Part shown: positions 18,444-28,177 of the stretch, in pieces
Position numbering within the stretch: the first letter of the stretch is position 1
How the letters are laid out: every line of letters starts with the position of its first letter
Origin: Ignavibacteria bacterium
GTDB lineage: Bacteria > Bacteroidota > Ignavibacteria > Tepidaquicellales > Tepidaquicellaceae
Reading direction: 5' to 3'
Length of the DNA stretch: 64,000 nt
Assembly (NCBI GenBank): GCA_016719565.1
Contig: JADJYU010000013.1
Location: 174,897 to 238,896, forward strand
Notes under the pieces: generated by a model
Seen by the model: the letters and a program-made list of their open reading frames with translations, nothing else
Told to the model about the DNA's origin: nothing
Database searches by the model: none
Translations under genes and position numbers: made by a program

Positions 18444-18478
18444 AAAGCCAATCTCACTTTCCGAGCTTGGCTTTTTTT
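18444..18478 (+). terminator. Rho-independent terminator
   Basis: Stem AAAGCCAA (18444-18451) with TTGGCTTT (18467-18474), continuing into a T-run. It closes the acyl-CoA dehydrogenase gene. Confidence 0.8.
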
Positions 18479-18520
18479 GTTTGAAAGTAATTACATTAAT
18501 TAAAATTTTATAAAACAGAA

Positions 18521-19465
18521 TTGTCATTTTTAGATAAAATAGGATTCGGGAAATTAAAGGAAGGTCTTAACAAGACAAAGGATAATCTCATCGGAAAAGT
18601 CAACCGTCTTGTGAATGCAAGGGGAGTGATAGACGATGACTTCCTTGCAGAGCTCGAGGAGATCTTTATTTCATCGGATCTGGGTATGGATACTACAGAG
18701 GTCCTGATAGCGCGGATCAAGGAAAGAGCAATTACTGATAAATATATTGATCAGAAGGAATTGAATGAACTTATCAACGGCGAGATCAGAAAAGTATTTA
18801 ATGAGACTACATCTGAATTCAAATCATTTGACTTCGAGCTGAAACAGAAACCTTATGTAATAATTGTAGTCGGAGTGAACGGAGTCGGTAAGACAACATC
18901 GATCGGTAAACTTGCAAACAATTTTAAGAAAGCGGGAAAGAGCGTACTGATCGGTTCAGCGGATACATTCAGAGCTGCCGCAAATGATCAGCTGGAGATA
19001 TGGGCGAAAAGAGCGGACGTTGAGATAATTCAGAGCAAGAGCACTTCAGATCCGGCGTCAGTTGCATTTGATACTGTAAATTCAGCTGTATCAAAAGGAA
19101 CGGATGTAGTCATCATCGATACTGCCGGAAGACTGCACAATAAATCGCATCTGATGGAAGAGCTGAAAAAAATTAAGAGAGTCATTCAGAAAGTAATTCC
19201 CGAAGCGCCTCATGAAACGTTTATTGTTATAGATGCAACTACGGGACAAAACGGACTCAATCAGGCGCTGGAATTTTCGAAAGCGCTTGACGGGCTAACG
19301 GGAATTATACTTACCAAACTTGACGGCACGGCCAAAGGCGGAATTGTTCTGAAAATTAATAAAGAGATGAAACTGCCAGTCAGATTTATAGGAGTCGGCG
19401 AGCAGATAGATGATCTTCAGGTATTCGACAGCAAGACTTTTACAGAGGCTTTGTTTGAAAAATAA
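18521..19465 (+). CDS. ftsY: Signal recognition particle receptor FtsY
   Basis: 314 residues from TTG 18521. It is the SRP-receptor GTPase that docks ribosome-SRP complexes at the inner membrane. The N-domain (LDKIGFGKLKEGLNKTKDNL) lacks a long acidic A-domain, as is common outside Proteobacteria. The G-domain shows P-loop GVNGVGKTTSIGKLA, DTFRAAANDQLEIWAKR, DTAGRLHNK, TKLDGTAKGG and GVGEQIDDLQVF. All catalytic motifs are intact. Confidence 0.95.
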   Translation: MSFLDKIGFGKLKEGLNKTKDNLIGKVNRLVNARGVIDDDFLAELEEIFISSDLGMDTTEVLIARIKERAITDKYIDQKELNELINGEIRKVFNETTSEFKSFDFELKQKPYVIIVVGVNGVGKTTSIGKLANNFKKAGKSVLIGSADTFRAAANDQLEIWAKRADVEIIQSKSTSDPASVAFDTVNSAVSKGTDVVIIDTAGRLHNKSHLMEELKKIKRVIQKVIPEAPHETFIVIDATTGQNGLNQALEFSKALDGLTGIILTKLDGTAKGGIVLKINKEMKLPVRFIGVGEQIDDLQVFDSKTFTEALFEK

Positions 19466-19547
19466 ATTTATTTATTTTTATAAAGCTGATAAATTTATCA
19501 GCAGCAGTTTATTCAGCCGCGCTGATCTCATTTAACCGTAAAATCAT

Positions 19548-21404
19548 TTGACCGAAAATAAAATAAAAATATTACCGCAGTCCCTTTCAAATAAAATTGC
19601 AGCAGGTGAAGTTGTAAACAGGCCGGAGTCTGTTGTCAAAGAGCTGATAGAAAATTCTATTGACAGCGGGGCAAAGAATATTACGCTGTTAATAAAGGAC
19701 GCAGGTAAAAGTCTGATACAGGTAATTGATGACGGATCGGGAATGAGTGAAGAAGATGCGATGATCTGTTTTCAGAGACATTCCACCAGCAAGATCGCTG
19801 AAATTGAAGATCTCGAAAATATACTCACGCTCGGATTCAGAGGCGAAGCGCTTGCATCGATAGCTTCGATCTCACACGTAGAATTAAAAACAAAAACTTC
19901 CGGTGAAGATGTCGGAATCTGCATAAAGACTGAAGGCGGGGAGATCACTGAGAGATCAAAGACAAGCTGTGAGACAGGCACTTCGATAGCAGTCAGGAAT
20001 TTATTTTACAATACACCCGGCAGAAGGAATTTTCTGAAATCTGATCAGACGGAATTCAGACATATTTATGAATCATTTGTAAGACTTGCATTATCACATC
20101 CCGATACAGCATTTACATTTTTCAATAATGAGAACGAAGTATTCAAATTAAGTTCGTCAGACCTTAAGACCAGGATCAGCGAACTCTTCGGAGATAAAAT
20201 TCCGGGTTACCTGCTGGAAGTAAAGAACGGTAATGAGATAATTAAGGTAAGCGGATTTATTTCAAAACCAAATTTTACAAAGAAGTCAAAACAGGATCAG
20301 TACTTTTATCTTAACGGCAGATTCTTCGTCAGTCGTTCGCTGAACTTTTCTGTCTATTCCGGATTTGATCATTTGATAGAGAAGGGAGACTATCCTTCCT
20401 TTTTTCTTTTCATCGATCTTCTACCCGGTAAAGCAGATGTTAACGTTCATCCGTCAAAGATGGAAGTAAAATTTGAAGACGAAAGCGCAGTGTTTGGATT
20501 TATAAGAAATTCAGTAAAGGAAGCTTTAAGAAATTCCGATCTGACATTTGATATTGGATTTGACAATTCGATCTCATTTCCCGAGAAGACAGAGAGCTTT
20601 CATTATAAAAATGAAAAACAGTCCGGTACGGAAACCAGCCGCAGCAGCGGATTTGGTTACGGGGGCACAGGTCAGAAAATATTTACGGGAAATGAATTCT
20701 CAAACAAGTCTGCGAGCATTCACTCGATTTTTGAAGCGTCAAGAAAACCGGAAGATGAAAACATCCCCGATATACCTGCGGATAAAAATGAAGTTCAGAA
20801 CAGAATATTTGAGCACAGTAAAAAATCAGACTCTGCAAATTTCAACGTCTGGCAGTATCAGCATAAATACATAATGTGTCAGACTGAAACAGGTCTGATG
20901 ATCATAGATCAGCATGCAGCTCACGAAAGGATCTTGTATGAAAGAGCTTCGATGTGGCTGGATTCACAGTCTTCATTCTCACAGCAGCTTCTAATCCCTG
21001 TCAGATTCAAGCTTACGAAAATAGATTATCATATTGCAGAATCGCTTTATGATGAGTTCAGAAATCTCGGATTTAATCTTACCATGATGAAGGATGATAC
21101 AGTGGAAGTAACCGGTTTGCCGTCGGATGTTAAGATAGGCGATGAAGCAAAAATATTTCAGGATCTCATAGATCAGTTCAAGGAATATGAACTTAAGCTG
21201 AATCTGGAAAAGAGAGATAACCTTGCAAAATCATTTGCATGCAGAAGCGCTATAAAATCCGGAGACAGACTATCCTTTCATGAAATGACCTCGCTTATAG
21301 ATGACCTCTTCGCGGCAAAGATGCCGTATGTATGTCCGCACGGAAGACCGACACTAATCAGAATTACCACTGACGAACTTGATAAAAGATTCAGCAGATC
21401 CTGA
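19548..21404 (+). CDS. mutL: DNA mismatch repair protein MutL
   Basis: 618 residues from TTG 19548. The GHKL ATPase domain is complete: IAAGEVVNRPESVVKELIEN, DDGSGM, RHSTSKI and LGFRGEALASIASI. A variable linker (about residues 335-440) leads to the C-terminal dimerisation and endonuclease domain with DQHAAHERILYERA (the DQHAx2Ex4E metal motif), FACRSAIKSG and CPHGRPTLI. Presence of the endonuclease motif implies nicking-type MutL, as in organisms without MutH. It lies 82 bp after ftsY; no mutS is in the window. Confidence 0.95.
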   Translation: MTENKIKILPQSLSNKIAAGEVVNRPESVVKELIENSIDSGAKNITLLIKDAGKSLIQVIDDGSGMSEEDAMICFQRHSTSKIAEIEDLENILTLGFRGEALASIASISHVELKTKTSGEDVGICIKTEGGEITERSKTSCETGTSIAVRNLFYNTPGRRNFLKSDQTEFRHIYESFVRLALSHPDTAFTFFNNENEVFKLSSSDLKTRISELFGDKIPGYLLEVKNGNEIIKVSGFISKPNFTKKSKQDQYFYLNGRFFVSRSLNFSVYSGFDHLIEKGDYPSFFLFIDLLPGKADVNVHPSKMEVKFEDESAVFGFIRNSVKEALRNSDLTFDIGFDNSISFPEKTESFHYKNEKQSGTETSRSSGFGYGGTGQKIFTGNEFSNKSASIHSIFEASRKPEDENIPDIPADKNEVQNRIFEHSKKSDSANFNVWQYQHKYIMCQTETGLMIIDQHAAHERILYERASMWLDSQSSFSQQLLIPVRFKLTKIDYHIAESLYDEFRNLGFNLTMMKDDTVEVTGLPSDVKIGDEAKIFQDLIDQFKEYELKLNLEKRDNLAKSFACRSAIKSGDRLSFHEMTSLIDDLFAAKMPYVCPHGRPTLIRITTDELDKRFSRS

Positions 21405-21470
21405 AACTTAAGAATAAGTTTTAAGTTTTATCTAATTAATTTATATTACAAAAACTTTTAAATTTAATAT

Positions 21471-22085
21471 ATGAGTATGGATATTGCATTCGGAATTTTA
21501 CTCGGCATAGGATTGTCGGCTGCTGCAGGATTCAGAGTCTTCATTCCTTTACTTGTTACTAATATCGCTTCAATGCTCGGATACGTGGAGCTGACCGGAG
21601 GTTTTGAATGGATGGGCGGATGGATAGCGTTTGCAGCTTTTTCCGCCGCTACGTTAGTCGAAGTATTCGCTTACTATATTCCATGGCTTGATAATTTACT
21701 GGATACTATTTCAGGTCCGCTTGCGATGATAGCGGGGACTGTTCTTACCGCTTCCTTTCTTACTGAAGCAAATCCTTTGCTGCAGTGGGTTCTCGGAATT
21801 ATAATCGGCGGCGGTACAGCAGGAATTGTAAAAGTCGGCGCGAGCGCTGCGAGACTTACTTCCACCGCGACTACAGGCGGGACAGGCAATGCTGTCGTCG
21901 CTACTTCTGAAAATGTAATGTCAGTCGCCACGGCAGTACTTTCATTTGTCATACCATTTGTAACGGCATTCCTTGTACTGCTTATCATAATTTATTTAAT
22001 AAGAAAATTTTCCGTAATAAAAAAATCATGGAAATTCAGGGAAGAAGAGGATATTGAGACTACAATTAACGAGAAGGATTTCTGA
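21471..22085 (+). CDS. DUF4126 membrane protein
   Basis: 204 residues with about five hydrophobic segments. The start (IAFGILLGIGLSAAAGFRVF, then IPLLVTNIASMLGY) and AYYIPWLDNLLDTISGPLAM match the DUF4126 family of inner-membrane proteins of unknown function. The central Gly/Ala-rich hairpin and the Lys-rich cytosolic tail are typical. It is convergent with the DinB-like gene, whose stop is adjacent. Confidence 0.85.
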   Translation: MSMDIAFGILLGIGLSAAAGFRVFIPLLVTNIASMLGYVELTGGFEWMGGWIAFAAFSAATLVEVFAYYIPWLDNLLDTISGPLAMIAGTVLTASFLTEANPLLQWVLGIIIGGGTAGIVKVGASAARLTSTATTGGTGNAVVATSENVMSVATAVLSFVIPFVTAFLVLLIIIYLIRKFSVIKKSWKFREEEDIETTINEKDF

Positions 22086-22526
22086 TCACCCGCCTGTGAT
22101 CCTTCTGTGATAATTTATCTGACCGAGATGGTAAGAAAGATGCGAGACAAGTCTTGCGAAGACAAAAGCGTAAGTCGGATATTCACCGAATTTATTATCG
22201 GGATAGATCTTAGTAAAATCATCATTGCCTAAATTGTCAAAAACATTTGTGATCATATTCTTAGTATCATCTATAACTTTGTAAAGCGTTTCCCTTCCGA
22301 TATTTTTATCAGAAAATTCATTATCCCTTTCTCTCACATATCCCGTATTACCAATCAGAGTGCCGATGAAATAATTCAGATTGCCGCAGATATGAAGACA
22401 CAGATTTCCCGGTGCGTTTTTTATAATACCGGTCAAAACCCAGAGATCTCTCTCATTCTTATATAAAGTAATTTCTTCTTTTAGTGCATCAAGCTGCGAC
22501 AGATAAAGCGCTTTTATATTTTCCAT
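22086..22526 (-). CDS. DinB-like four-helix protein (DUF1572-type)
   Basis: 146 residues predicted as a four-helix bundle. Three histidines stand where the DinB/YfiT superfamily binds a divalent metal: LCLHICGNLNYFIG and LVSHLSYHLGQINYHRR. Members are metal-dependent, often thiol-transferase-like enzymes, mostly uncharacterised. It is 9 bp downstream of the E1 dehydrogenase gene, which suggests co-transcription. Confidence 0.8.
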   Translation of the reverse strand: MENIKALYLSQLDALKEEITLYKNERDLWVLTGIIKNAPGNLCLHICGNLNYFIGTLIGNTGYVRERDNEFSDKNIGRETLYKVIDDTKNMITNVFDNLGNDDFTKIYPDNKFGEYPTYAFVFARLVSHLSYHLGQINYHRRITGG

Positions 22527-22535
22527 ACAATTATT

Positions 22536-24959
22536 TTAAAGGAATAGCGGATACTTCTTAGGATCAGATTCATTCATGATCTCATATACAGTTTCAAAAA
22601 CATCTTCGGAATTTGGTTTAGAAAAATAATCCCCGTCGGTACCGTATGCAGGTCTGTGCTCTTTTGCAGCAAGACATTTCGGATCAGAGTCTAAATACCT
22701 GTAACCTCCGTCCCTGTCCAGAACATTCTGCATCATATAAGCCGAAGCTCCTCCGGGTACGTCCTCATCTAAAAATAAAATTCTGTTTGTCTTTTTAAGT
22801 GATTCAAGTATGATCTTATTTATATCAAAAGGCAGAAGAGTCTGTACGTCAATAAGTTCACAAGTGATATTAACTTTATTAAGTTTTTCAATCGCGGCTT
22901 TTGCAATGTCAACGCATGCGCCGTAAGTAACGATCGTCACATCAGTTCCTGCAATTAAAATTTCAGGTACGCCCAGCGGGACGCAGACCTCACTGAGATT
23001 GTCCGGAAGCTGTTCCTTTAATCTGTAGGCGTTCAGTCTTTCAATGATAAGCGCGGGTTCATCCGATTTAAGAATTGTATTATAAAATCCTGCAGCTCTT
23101 GTCATATCTCTCGGAACGCAGACGTGCACGCCGCGGAAACTGTTAATGATGGTACCCATCGGTGAACCTGAATGCCAGATCCCTTCAAGTCTGTGACCGC
23201 GTGTTCTGATAATAACCGGAGCTTTCTGACCGCCCGCAGTTCTGTACTGAAGACAGGCAAGGTCATCGCTGATGATCTGTAATGCGTAAAGAAGGTAATC
23301 GAGATATTGAATTTCAACAATTGGTTTCAATCCTCTTAGCGCGCAGCCGATACCCTGACCGACTATAGTTGCTTCACGGATGCCGGTGTCGGTAAGTCTC
23401 AGGTCGCCGTATTTTTCCTGAAGCTTTGCCATTCCCTGATTTACATCACCGAGAAATCCAAGGTCTTCGCCGATAGCAAAAATTCTCGGATCGCCTGCAA
23501 ATGCAATATCAAAAAAAGCATTAAGCACTTCTCTGCCGTCGAGAACTTTTGAGTCTTCGGAATAAACAGGCTTAACTTCTTTAATATTTAAAGCTGACTC
23601 TGCAGATTCGCTGAACAAATGCGAACCGTATCTTTTGCTGTTATCTTTTTTAAATTTATTTTTCCATTCTTTGAGTTTCTCAACGGCATCTGAATTTTCA
23701 CCTGAAGAGATCATCAGGACTTCATGCACGGCTTCGGAAATAACTTTCCTGTTATTGTCTAAAGATTTTTTAAGTGATTCGCTTACTGCGTTTATCTCAT
23801 TGGAATGATTTCCCGACTTTGCAATTTCAGCAAATAAATTTCTTGCTTCCTCATTTTCTTTCTTGATCGGATCAATATAATCCTGCCATGCTTCAAGCTG
23901 CATTTTTTTAACATAATCCTTCGCATACTTTTCAATCTCATCCAGCTCTTCCTCTGTTGCCATTGCTTCTGCAATGATCCATTTCTTCATCTGAGTTATG
24001 CAGCAGAATTCTTTTTCCCATTCCAGTCTTTCTTTAGTTTTATATCTTTCATGAGAGCCGGAAGTGGAATGTCCCTGCGGCTGAGTAACTTCCTGCACAT
24101 CGAAGATAGCGGGAATATGATCTTCGCGGACAGAGGTGATACCATTTTCATACATTGATACAAGTCCGGGATAATCCCAGCCTTTAGCCGAATGTATTTT
24201 AAATCCCTGTCTGAATTTTTCATCATATTCAAATCCGACAAGTACATTGGAAATACTTTCCTTGGCAATCTGATATTTGCTCGGCACGGAAATTCCGAAA
24301 CCATTATCCCAGATGGAAACAGCCATCGGAATTCTCAGCACTGCAGCGGCATTCATAGCTTCGAAAAACATTCCTTCGGCGCAGCTTGCATTTCCTATCG
24401 TTCCGAATGCAACTTCATTTCCATTATCTGAAAAACTTTTCATTCCGTCAAGCGTTCTGTTTTCCCTGTAAAGCTTTGAAGCATATGCAAGTCCTACAAG
24501 CCGGATCATCTGACTAGCAGTAGGGGAAATATCAGCGGAAGTGTTTTTCATATCCATAAGATTTTTCCAGTTGCCTTCGTCATCCAGTAATCTGTTTGCA
24601 AAATGTCCGTTCATAGATCTTCCGCCTGATGCGGGTTCAAGTCTCACATCGGTATCTGCATAGAGCTGAGCGAAAAATTCCTTTATGGTCGAAATGCCGG
24701 TTGCAAATGCAAAGGTCTGATCGCGGTAATATCCCGAACGAAAATCGCCTTTACGGAAAACCTTTGCCATGGCTATCTGCGCAACTTCCTTTCCGTCACC
24801 GAAAATTCCGAACTTAGCTTTACCTGTGAGAACCTCTTTCCGCCCGAGAATGCTCGCCTGTCTGCTTTCATTTGCAAGCTTAAAATCTGAAAGGACTTCC
24901 TTTTTATAATCTTCGAAAGTGTTTTTACCGTTGACTGATATCTTTGATTGTTTTTTCAT
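22536..24959 (-). CDS. 2-oxoacid dehydrogenase E1 component, fused alpha and beta subunits
   Basis: 807 residues. It is the thiamine-diphosphate E1 that decarboxylates 2-oxoacids (most likely branched-chain) and acylates the lipoyl E2. The alpha half (~1-400) has ASGGRSMNGHFANR, GTIGNASCAEGMFFEAMNAA and DNGFGISVP in the ThDP/Mg motif; IGNAS replaces the usual GDG-N form. The beta half (~470-807) has FAIGEDLGFLGDVNQGMAKL, TGIREATIVGQGIGCALRG, VEIQYLDYL and EDVPGGASAYMMQNVL. Fusion is common in Bacteroidota. E2 and E3 genes are not nearby. It is divergent from the ferredoxin-dependent oxidoreductase operon. Confidence 0.88.
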   Translation of the reverse strand: MKKQSKISVNGKNTFEDYKKEVLSDFKLANESRQASILGRKEVLTGKAKFGIFGDGKEVAQIAMAKVFRKGDFRSGYYRDQTFAFATGISTIKEFFAQLYADTDVRLEPASGGRSMNGHFANRLLDDEGNWKNLMDMKNTSADISPTASQMIRLVGLAYASKLYRENRTLDGMKSFSDNGNEVAFGTIGNASCAEGMFFEAMNAAAVLRIPMAVSIWDNGFGISVPSKYQIAKESISNVLVGFEYDEKFRQGFKIHSAKGWDYPGLVSMYENGITSVREDHIPAIFDVQEVTQPQGHSTSGSHERYKTKERLEWEKEFCCITQMKKWIIAEAMATEEELDEIEKYAKDYVKKMQLEAWQDYIDPIKKENEEARNLFAEIAKSGNHSNEINAVSESLKKSLDNNRKVISEAVHEVLMISSGENSDAVEKLKEWKNKFKKDNSKRYGSHLFSESAESALNIKEVKPVYSEDSKVLDGREVLNAFFDIAFAGDPRIFAIGEDLGFLGDVNQGMAKLQEKYGDLRLTDTGIREATIVGQGIGCALRGLKPIVEIQYLDYLLYALQIISDDLACLQYRTAGGQKAPVIIRTRGHRLEGIWHSGSPMGTIINSFRGVHVCVPRDMTRAAGFYNTILKSDEPALIIERLNAYRLKEQLPDNLSEVCVPLGVPEILIAGTDVTIVTYGACVDIAKAAIEKLNKVNITCELIDVQTLLPFDINKIILESLKKTNRILFLDEDVPGGASAYMMQNVLDRDGGYRYLDSDPKCLAAKEHRPAYGTDGDYFSKPNSEDVFETVYEIMNESDPKKYPLFL

Positions 24960-25216
24960 TTAAAATTTTATAATAGAAATGATTCTGAATTAAAATAATA
25001 TTATATCTTGATTTCAGTGATGAATATATCCCTGAAGTACTTTTATAATGTAATTTATGTATGCTGTGTTTCAAAGGTCTCAATTTACCGAATATTGAGG
25101 AAAGGAAAAATATTAAATAATATGACATTTGTCATGTTCTAATATGATGCATATTATTGAAAAAAAAGTAATGTTTTCAGATATTAGTTCAAAATCGAAC
25201 CATTAAACATAACATA
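24960..25216. other. Divergent promoter region between E1 dehydrogenase and the oxidoreductase operon
   Basis: 257 bp, strongly A/T-rich, no gene seen. It must drive both divergent transcription units. No clear consensus element could be fixed by eye. Confidence 0.4.
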
Positions 25217-25549
25217 ATGGATACAGCAAAATCAAAAACAGTCAGAGAGAGAAAGCTTAAAGGTAAAGTGGTCTTTGACATTCAGAAATGTAAGGGATGC
25301 GAACTTTGCATAACGGCATGCAAAGAAGGCGGACTTCAGTTATCCGAAAAATTAAACAGCAAGGGTTACAGATACATCATTGCGAACAATGATCTCTGCA
25401 CCGGCTGTATTAACTGCGCGCTTGTCTGTCCTGATGCTGTTATAACCGTTTACAGAACGGACGGTAAGAAGAAAAAAATTGATGTGAACACCGGTGAGAA
25501 AAATACTGAGAAAGACATTATCAGTTCTATTCTCAAAGAGATTGAGTAG
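25217..25549 (+). CDS. 2-oxoacid:ferredoxin oxidoreductase delta subunit (2x4Fe-4S ferredoxin)
   Basis: 110 residues. Two ferredoxin clusters are evident: CKGCELCITACKEGG near residue 29 and CTGCINCALVCPDA near residue 63, each CxxCxxCxxxC. The flanks are Lys-rich. It should carry electrons from the ThDP subunits to free ferredoxin. It is the first gene of a four-gene delta-alpha-beta-gamma operon, 72 bp before the alpha gene. Confidence 0.9.
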   Translation: MDTAKSKTVRERKLKGKVVFDIQKCKGCELCITACKEGGLQLSEKLNSKGYRYIIANNDLCTGCINCALVCPDAVITVYRTDGKKKKIDVNTGEKNTEKDIISSILKEIE

Positions 25550-25621
25550 TAGACCGGGAGCGGAAATTTTTTATGAACCGCCGGCAAACATTTAATACAA
25601 AAGAAAATAAAATTTATAATA

Positions 25622-26701
25622 ATGGAAACGAAATTAATGAAAGGCAATGAAGCTTTAGCAGAAGCCGCGATACAGGCGGGATGCGATGCATACTTCGGAT
25701 ATCCTATCACTCCGCAATCGGAAGTGCTTGAATATCTTGCCAGGGAAATTCCAAAATACAATACAAAGGAACACATAAGAGTAGTGCTGCAGGCGGAAAG
25801 CGAGATCGCATCGATCAATATGGTGTACGGCGCTGCAGGTGCGGGATTCCGCGCTATGACAAGTTCTTCTTCGCCGGGCATAAGTCTGATGCAGGAAGGA
25901 ATATCATATATCGCGGGAGCTGAGCTTCCGTGTCTTATTGTAAATGTAAACCGCGCCGGTCCGGGACTCGGGACTATTCAGCCGGGGCAGGGAGATTATT
26001 TCCAGGCGACAAAAGGCGGAGGGCATGGTGATTATAAATTAATAGTACTTGCGCCTTCATCAGTTCAGGAAATGGCGGATTTTGTTTTTCTCGGATTTGA
26101 TCTTGCTGATAAATACAGAAATCCCGTTATGATACTTTCCGACGGAGCGATCGGACAGATGATGGAAAAAGTTACATTCGGAAATTATACAGTTCATAAA
26201 ACCGAAAAGCCGTGGGCAACCACCGGTAAGCCGGAATCACGCGGAAGGAATTATATTACCTCACTTCATATTCAGCCCGAAAAACTCGAAGAGCATAATC
26301 TGAAACTAATAGAAAAGTATAGAGAGATTGAAAGGAATGAAATCCGTTTTGAAGAAATTATGACCGAAGACGCTGAATATATTTTTGTCGCATACGGACT
26401 GAGCGCAAGGATCTGTCATAAGGCGGCAATAATGGCGAGAGAGAAAGGCATTAAAGCCGGTATGTTCAGACCGATCACGCTTTTCCCGTATCCTTCCAAA
26501 AGACTTAATGAACTTGCACACAAGGCAAAGTTATTTTTAACAGTCGAGCTGAACTCAGGACAAATGGTGGAAGATGTAAGACTTGCAGTGAACGGAAAGA
26601 TAAATGTTGAATTTTACGGAAGACTCGGTGGTATGGTACCGAACCCGGAAGAGATTGTAAACAAATTAGAAAATTTAATTTCAAAAGAAAATGTCAGCTG
26701 A
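25622..26701 (+). CDS. 2-oxoacid:ferredoxin oxidoreductase alpha subunit (KorA/VorB-like)
   Basis: 359 residues. The N-terminal GNEALAEAAIQAGCDAYFGY with PITPQSEVLEYLA is the pyruvate/2-oxoacid:ferredoxin oxidoreductase domain I signature, followed by SSSPGISLMQEGISYIAGAE and the domain II transketolase-like C-terminal half (FVAYGLSARICHKAA, FRPITLFPYP). With the partner genes it converts 2-oxoacids plus CoA to acyl-CoA, CO2 and reduced ferredoxin. VorB-type branched-chain or 2-oxoglutarate specificity cannot be separated from sequence alone. It overlaps the beta gene by 11 bp. Confidence 0.9.
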   Translation: METKLMKGNEALAEAAIQAGCDAYFGYPITPQSEVLEYLAREIPKYNTKEHIRVVLQAESEIASINMVYGAAGAGFRAMTSSSSPGISLMQEGISYIAGAELPCLIVNVNRAGPGLGTIQPGQGDYFQATKGGGHGDYKLIVLAPSSVQEMADFVFLGFDLADKYRNPVMILSDGAIGQMMEKVTFGNYTVHKTEKPWATTGKPESRGRNYITSLHIQPEKLEEHNLKLIEKYREIERNEIRFEEIMTEDAEYIFVAYGLSARICHKAAIMAREKGIKAGMFRPITLFPYPSKRLNELAHKAKLFLTVELNSGQMVEDVRLAVNGKINVEFYGRLGGMVPNPEEIVNKLENLISKENVS

Positions 26702-27593
26702 AGAATTAACAATAACTGAAAAGACTGATAATAATATCAGCGCGGAAAGTGATACTGAAACTGATACTGATAATTCTGCATCAGAAATATCCTGTGATAC
26801 GGATGAATATTCTGTAGTGTATGAAAGACCTCATACGCTGCTGGATGTCAATATGCATTACTGTCCGGGATGCGCTCACTCTTTAGTACACAAGCTAATT
26901 ATGGAAGCGGTCGAAGAGCTTGGTATTCAGGAAGATACGATCGGCGTTGCGCCTGTCGGCTGCGCGGTGTTTGCTTATGATTATATGAATGTGGATATGC
27001 AGGAAGCGGCGCACGGAAGAGCGACTGCAGTTGCAACCGGAATTAAAAGACTGATGCCCGATAAATATGTATTCACATATCAGGGTGATGGTGATCTGGC
27101 GGCGATCGGTATTGCTGAAACGATACACACCATTAACCGCGGTGAAAATATTATGATAGTGTTTATAAACAATGCAGTGTACGGAATGACAAGCGGACAG
27201 ATGGCTCCGACTACACTTGTCGGAATGAAAACCACTACGAGTCCTTTCGGAAGGGATACTTCCGTTTACGGTTTTCCGATAAAAGTATCTGAACTGATCT
27301 CACAACTGCCGGGATCTTTTTATGTGACAAGGCAGTCTGTTAATAAAAATACAGCTGTCAGAAAAACCAAGAAAGCGATTTTGAATGCGCTGAACTATCA
27401 GAAACTGAATAAAGGCACGTGCTTTATTGAGATCATCGGCAACTGTCCGTCCAACTGGAAAATGACTCCTGTCGAATCAAATAATTTCATTGATGAACAA
27501 ATGGTAAAGACATTCCCGCTCGGAGATGTAAAGCTGCCAAGCGCTGAAGACTTAAAACAATTAAATCAGATTGGAGACAAACAGCCATGTTAG
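26691..27593 (+). CDS. 2-oxoacid:ferredoxin oxidoreductase beta subunit (ThDP-binding)
   Basis: 300 residues. An acidic, Ser/Thr-rich N-terminal extension of about 40 residues precedes the ThDP domain, which shows HYCPGCAHSLVHKLI, GVAPVGCAVFAYDYMNVD, the ThDP motif YQGDGDLAAIGIAETIHT and NNAVYGMTSGQMAPTT. The beta subunit binds thiamine diphosphate and, in the family, one Fe-S cluster via the CPGC cysteines. The extension is unusual and looks disordered. Starts inside the alpha gene and overlaps the gamma gene by 7 bp. Confidence 0.9.
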   Translation: MSAEELTITEKTDNNISAESDTETDTDNSASEISCDTDEYSVVYERPHTLLDVNMHYCPGCAHSLVHKLIMEAVEELGIQEDTIGVAPVGCAVFAYDYMNVDMQEAAHGRATAVATGIKRLMPDKYVFTYQGDGDLAAIGIAETIHTINRGENIMIVFINNAVYGMTSGQMAPTTLVGMKTTTSPFGRDTSVYGFPIKVSELISQLPGSFYVTRQSVNKNTAVRKTKKAILNALNYQKLNKGTCFIEIIGNCPSNWKMTPVESNNFIDEQMVKTFPLGDVKLPSAEDLKQLNQIGDKQPC

Positions 27594-28144
27594 AAGAAAT
27601 CATAATAGCCGGATTCGGAGGACAGGGAGTTCTTTCAATGGGTATGACATTGTCATATGCAGGAATGTTAGAGGACAAAGAAATTTCCTGGATGCCGTCA
27701 TACGGTCCCGAAATGCGCGGAGGTACTGCGAACTGCATTACAATAATTTCTGATTCAAAGATAAGTTCGCCGATAATATCAAAATTCGATACAGCATTGA
27801 TATTAAATCAGCCGTCGATGGATAAGTTCGAATCAAAAATAAAAGAAGGCGGACTGCTGATATATGAATCTACAAATATCAGAGAGATAAGCAAAAGAAA
27901 AGATATTGAGATAATCGGTATCCCCGCGGCGCAGGAAGCGATCAACATGAAAAACGGAAGGATTTTAAATATGATAATGCTCGGAGCGTTTCTTGAAAAG
28001 AGACCGGTGATAAAGATCGAATCCATTATTGAAGCGCTGAAGAAAGTTCTGCCGGAGAGATATCATAACACACTTCCTCTTAACAGGGAAGCTCTGGAAA
28101 AAGGAGCTTCGATGGCTGAGCTTGCATCGGGTGTCTTGAGTTAA
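27587..28144 (+). CDS. 2-oxoacid:ferredoxin oxidoreductase gamma subunit
   Basis: 185 residues of the pyruvate ferredoxin oxidoreductase gamma domain: IIIAGFGGQGVLSMGMTLSY at the start, SWMPSYGPEMRGGTANCIT and ILNQPSMDKFES. It is the fourth subunit of the complex. The tail RYHNTLPLNREALEKGASMA is normal for the family. A palindromic element and a terminator follow. Confidence 0.9.
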   Translation: MLEEIIIAGFGGQGVLSMGMTLSYAGMLEDKEISWMPSYGPEMRGGTANCITIISDSKISSPIISKFDTALILNQPSMDKFESKIKEGGLLIYESTNIREISKRKDIEIIGIPAAQEAINMKNGRILNMIMLGAFLEKRPVIKIESIIEALKKVLPERYHNTLPLNREALEKGASMAELASGVLS

Positions 28145-28177
28145 ATTCTATCAGCCGAGACAAGGAAATTGCCGGCG

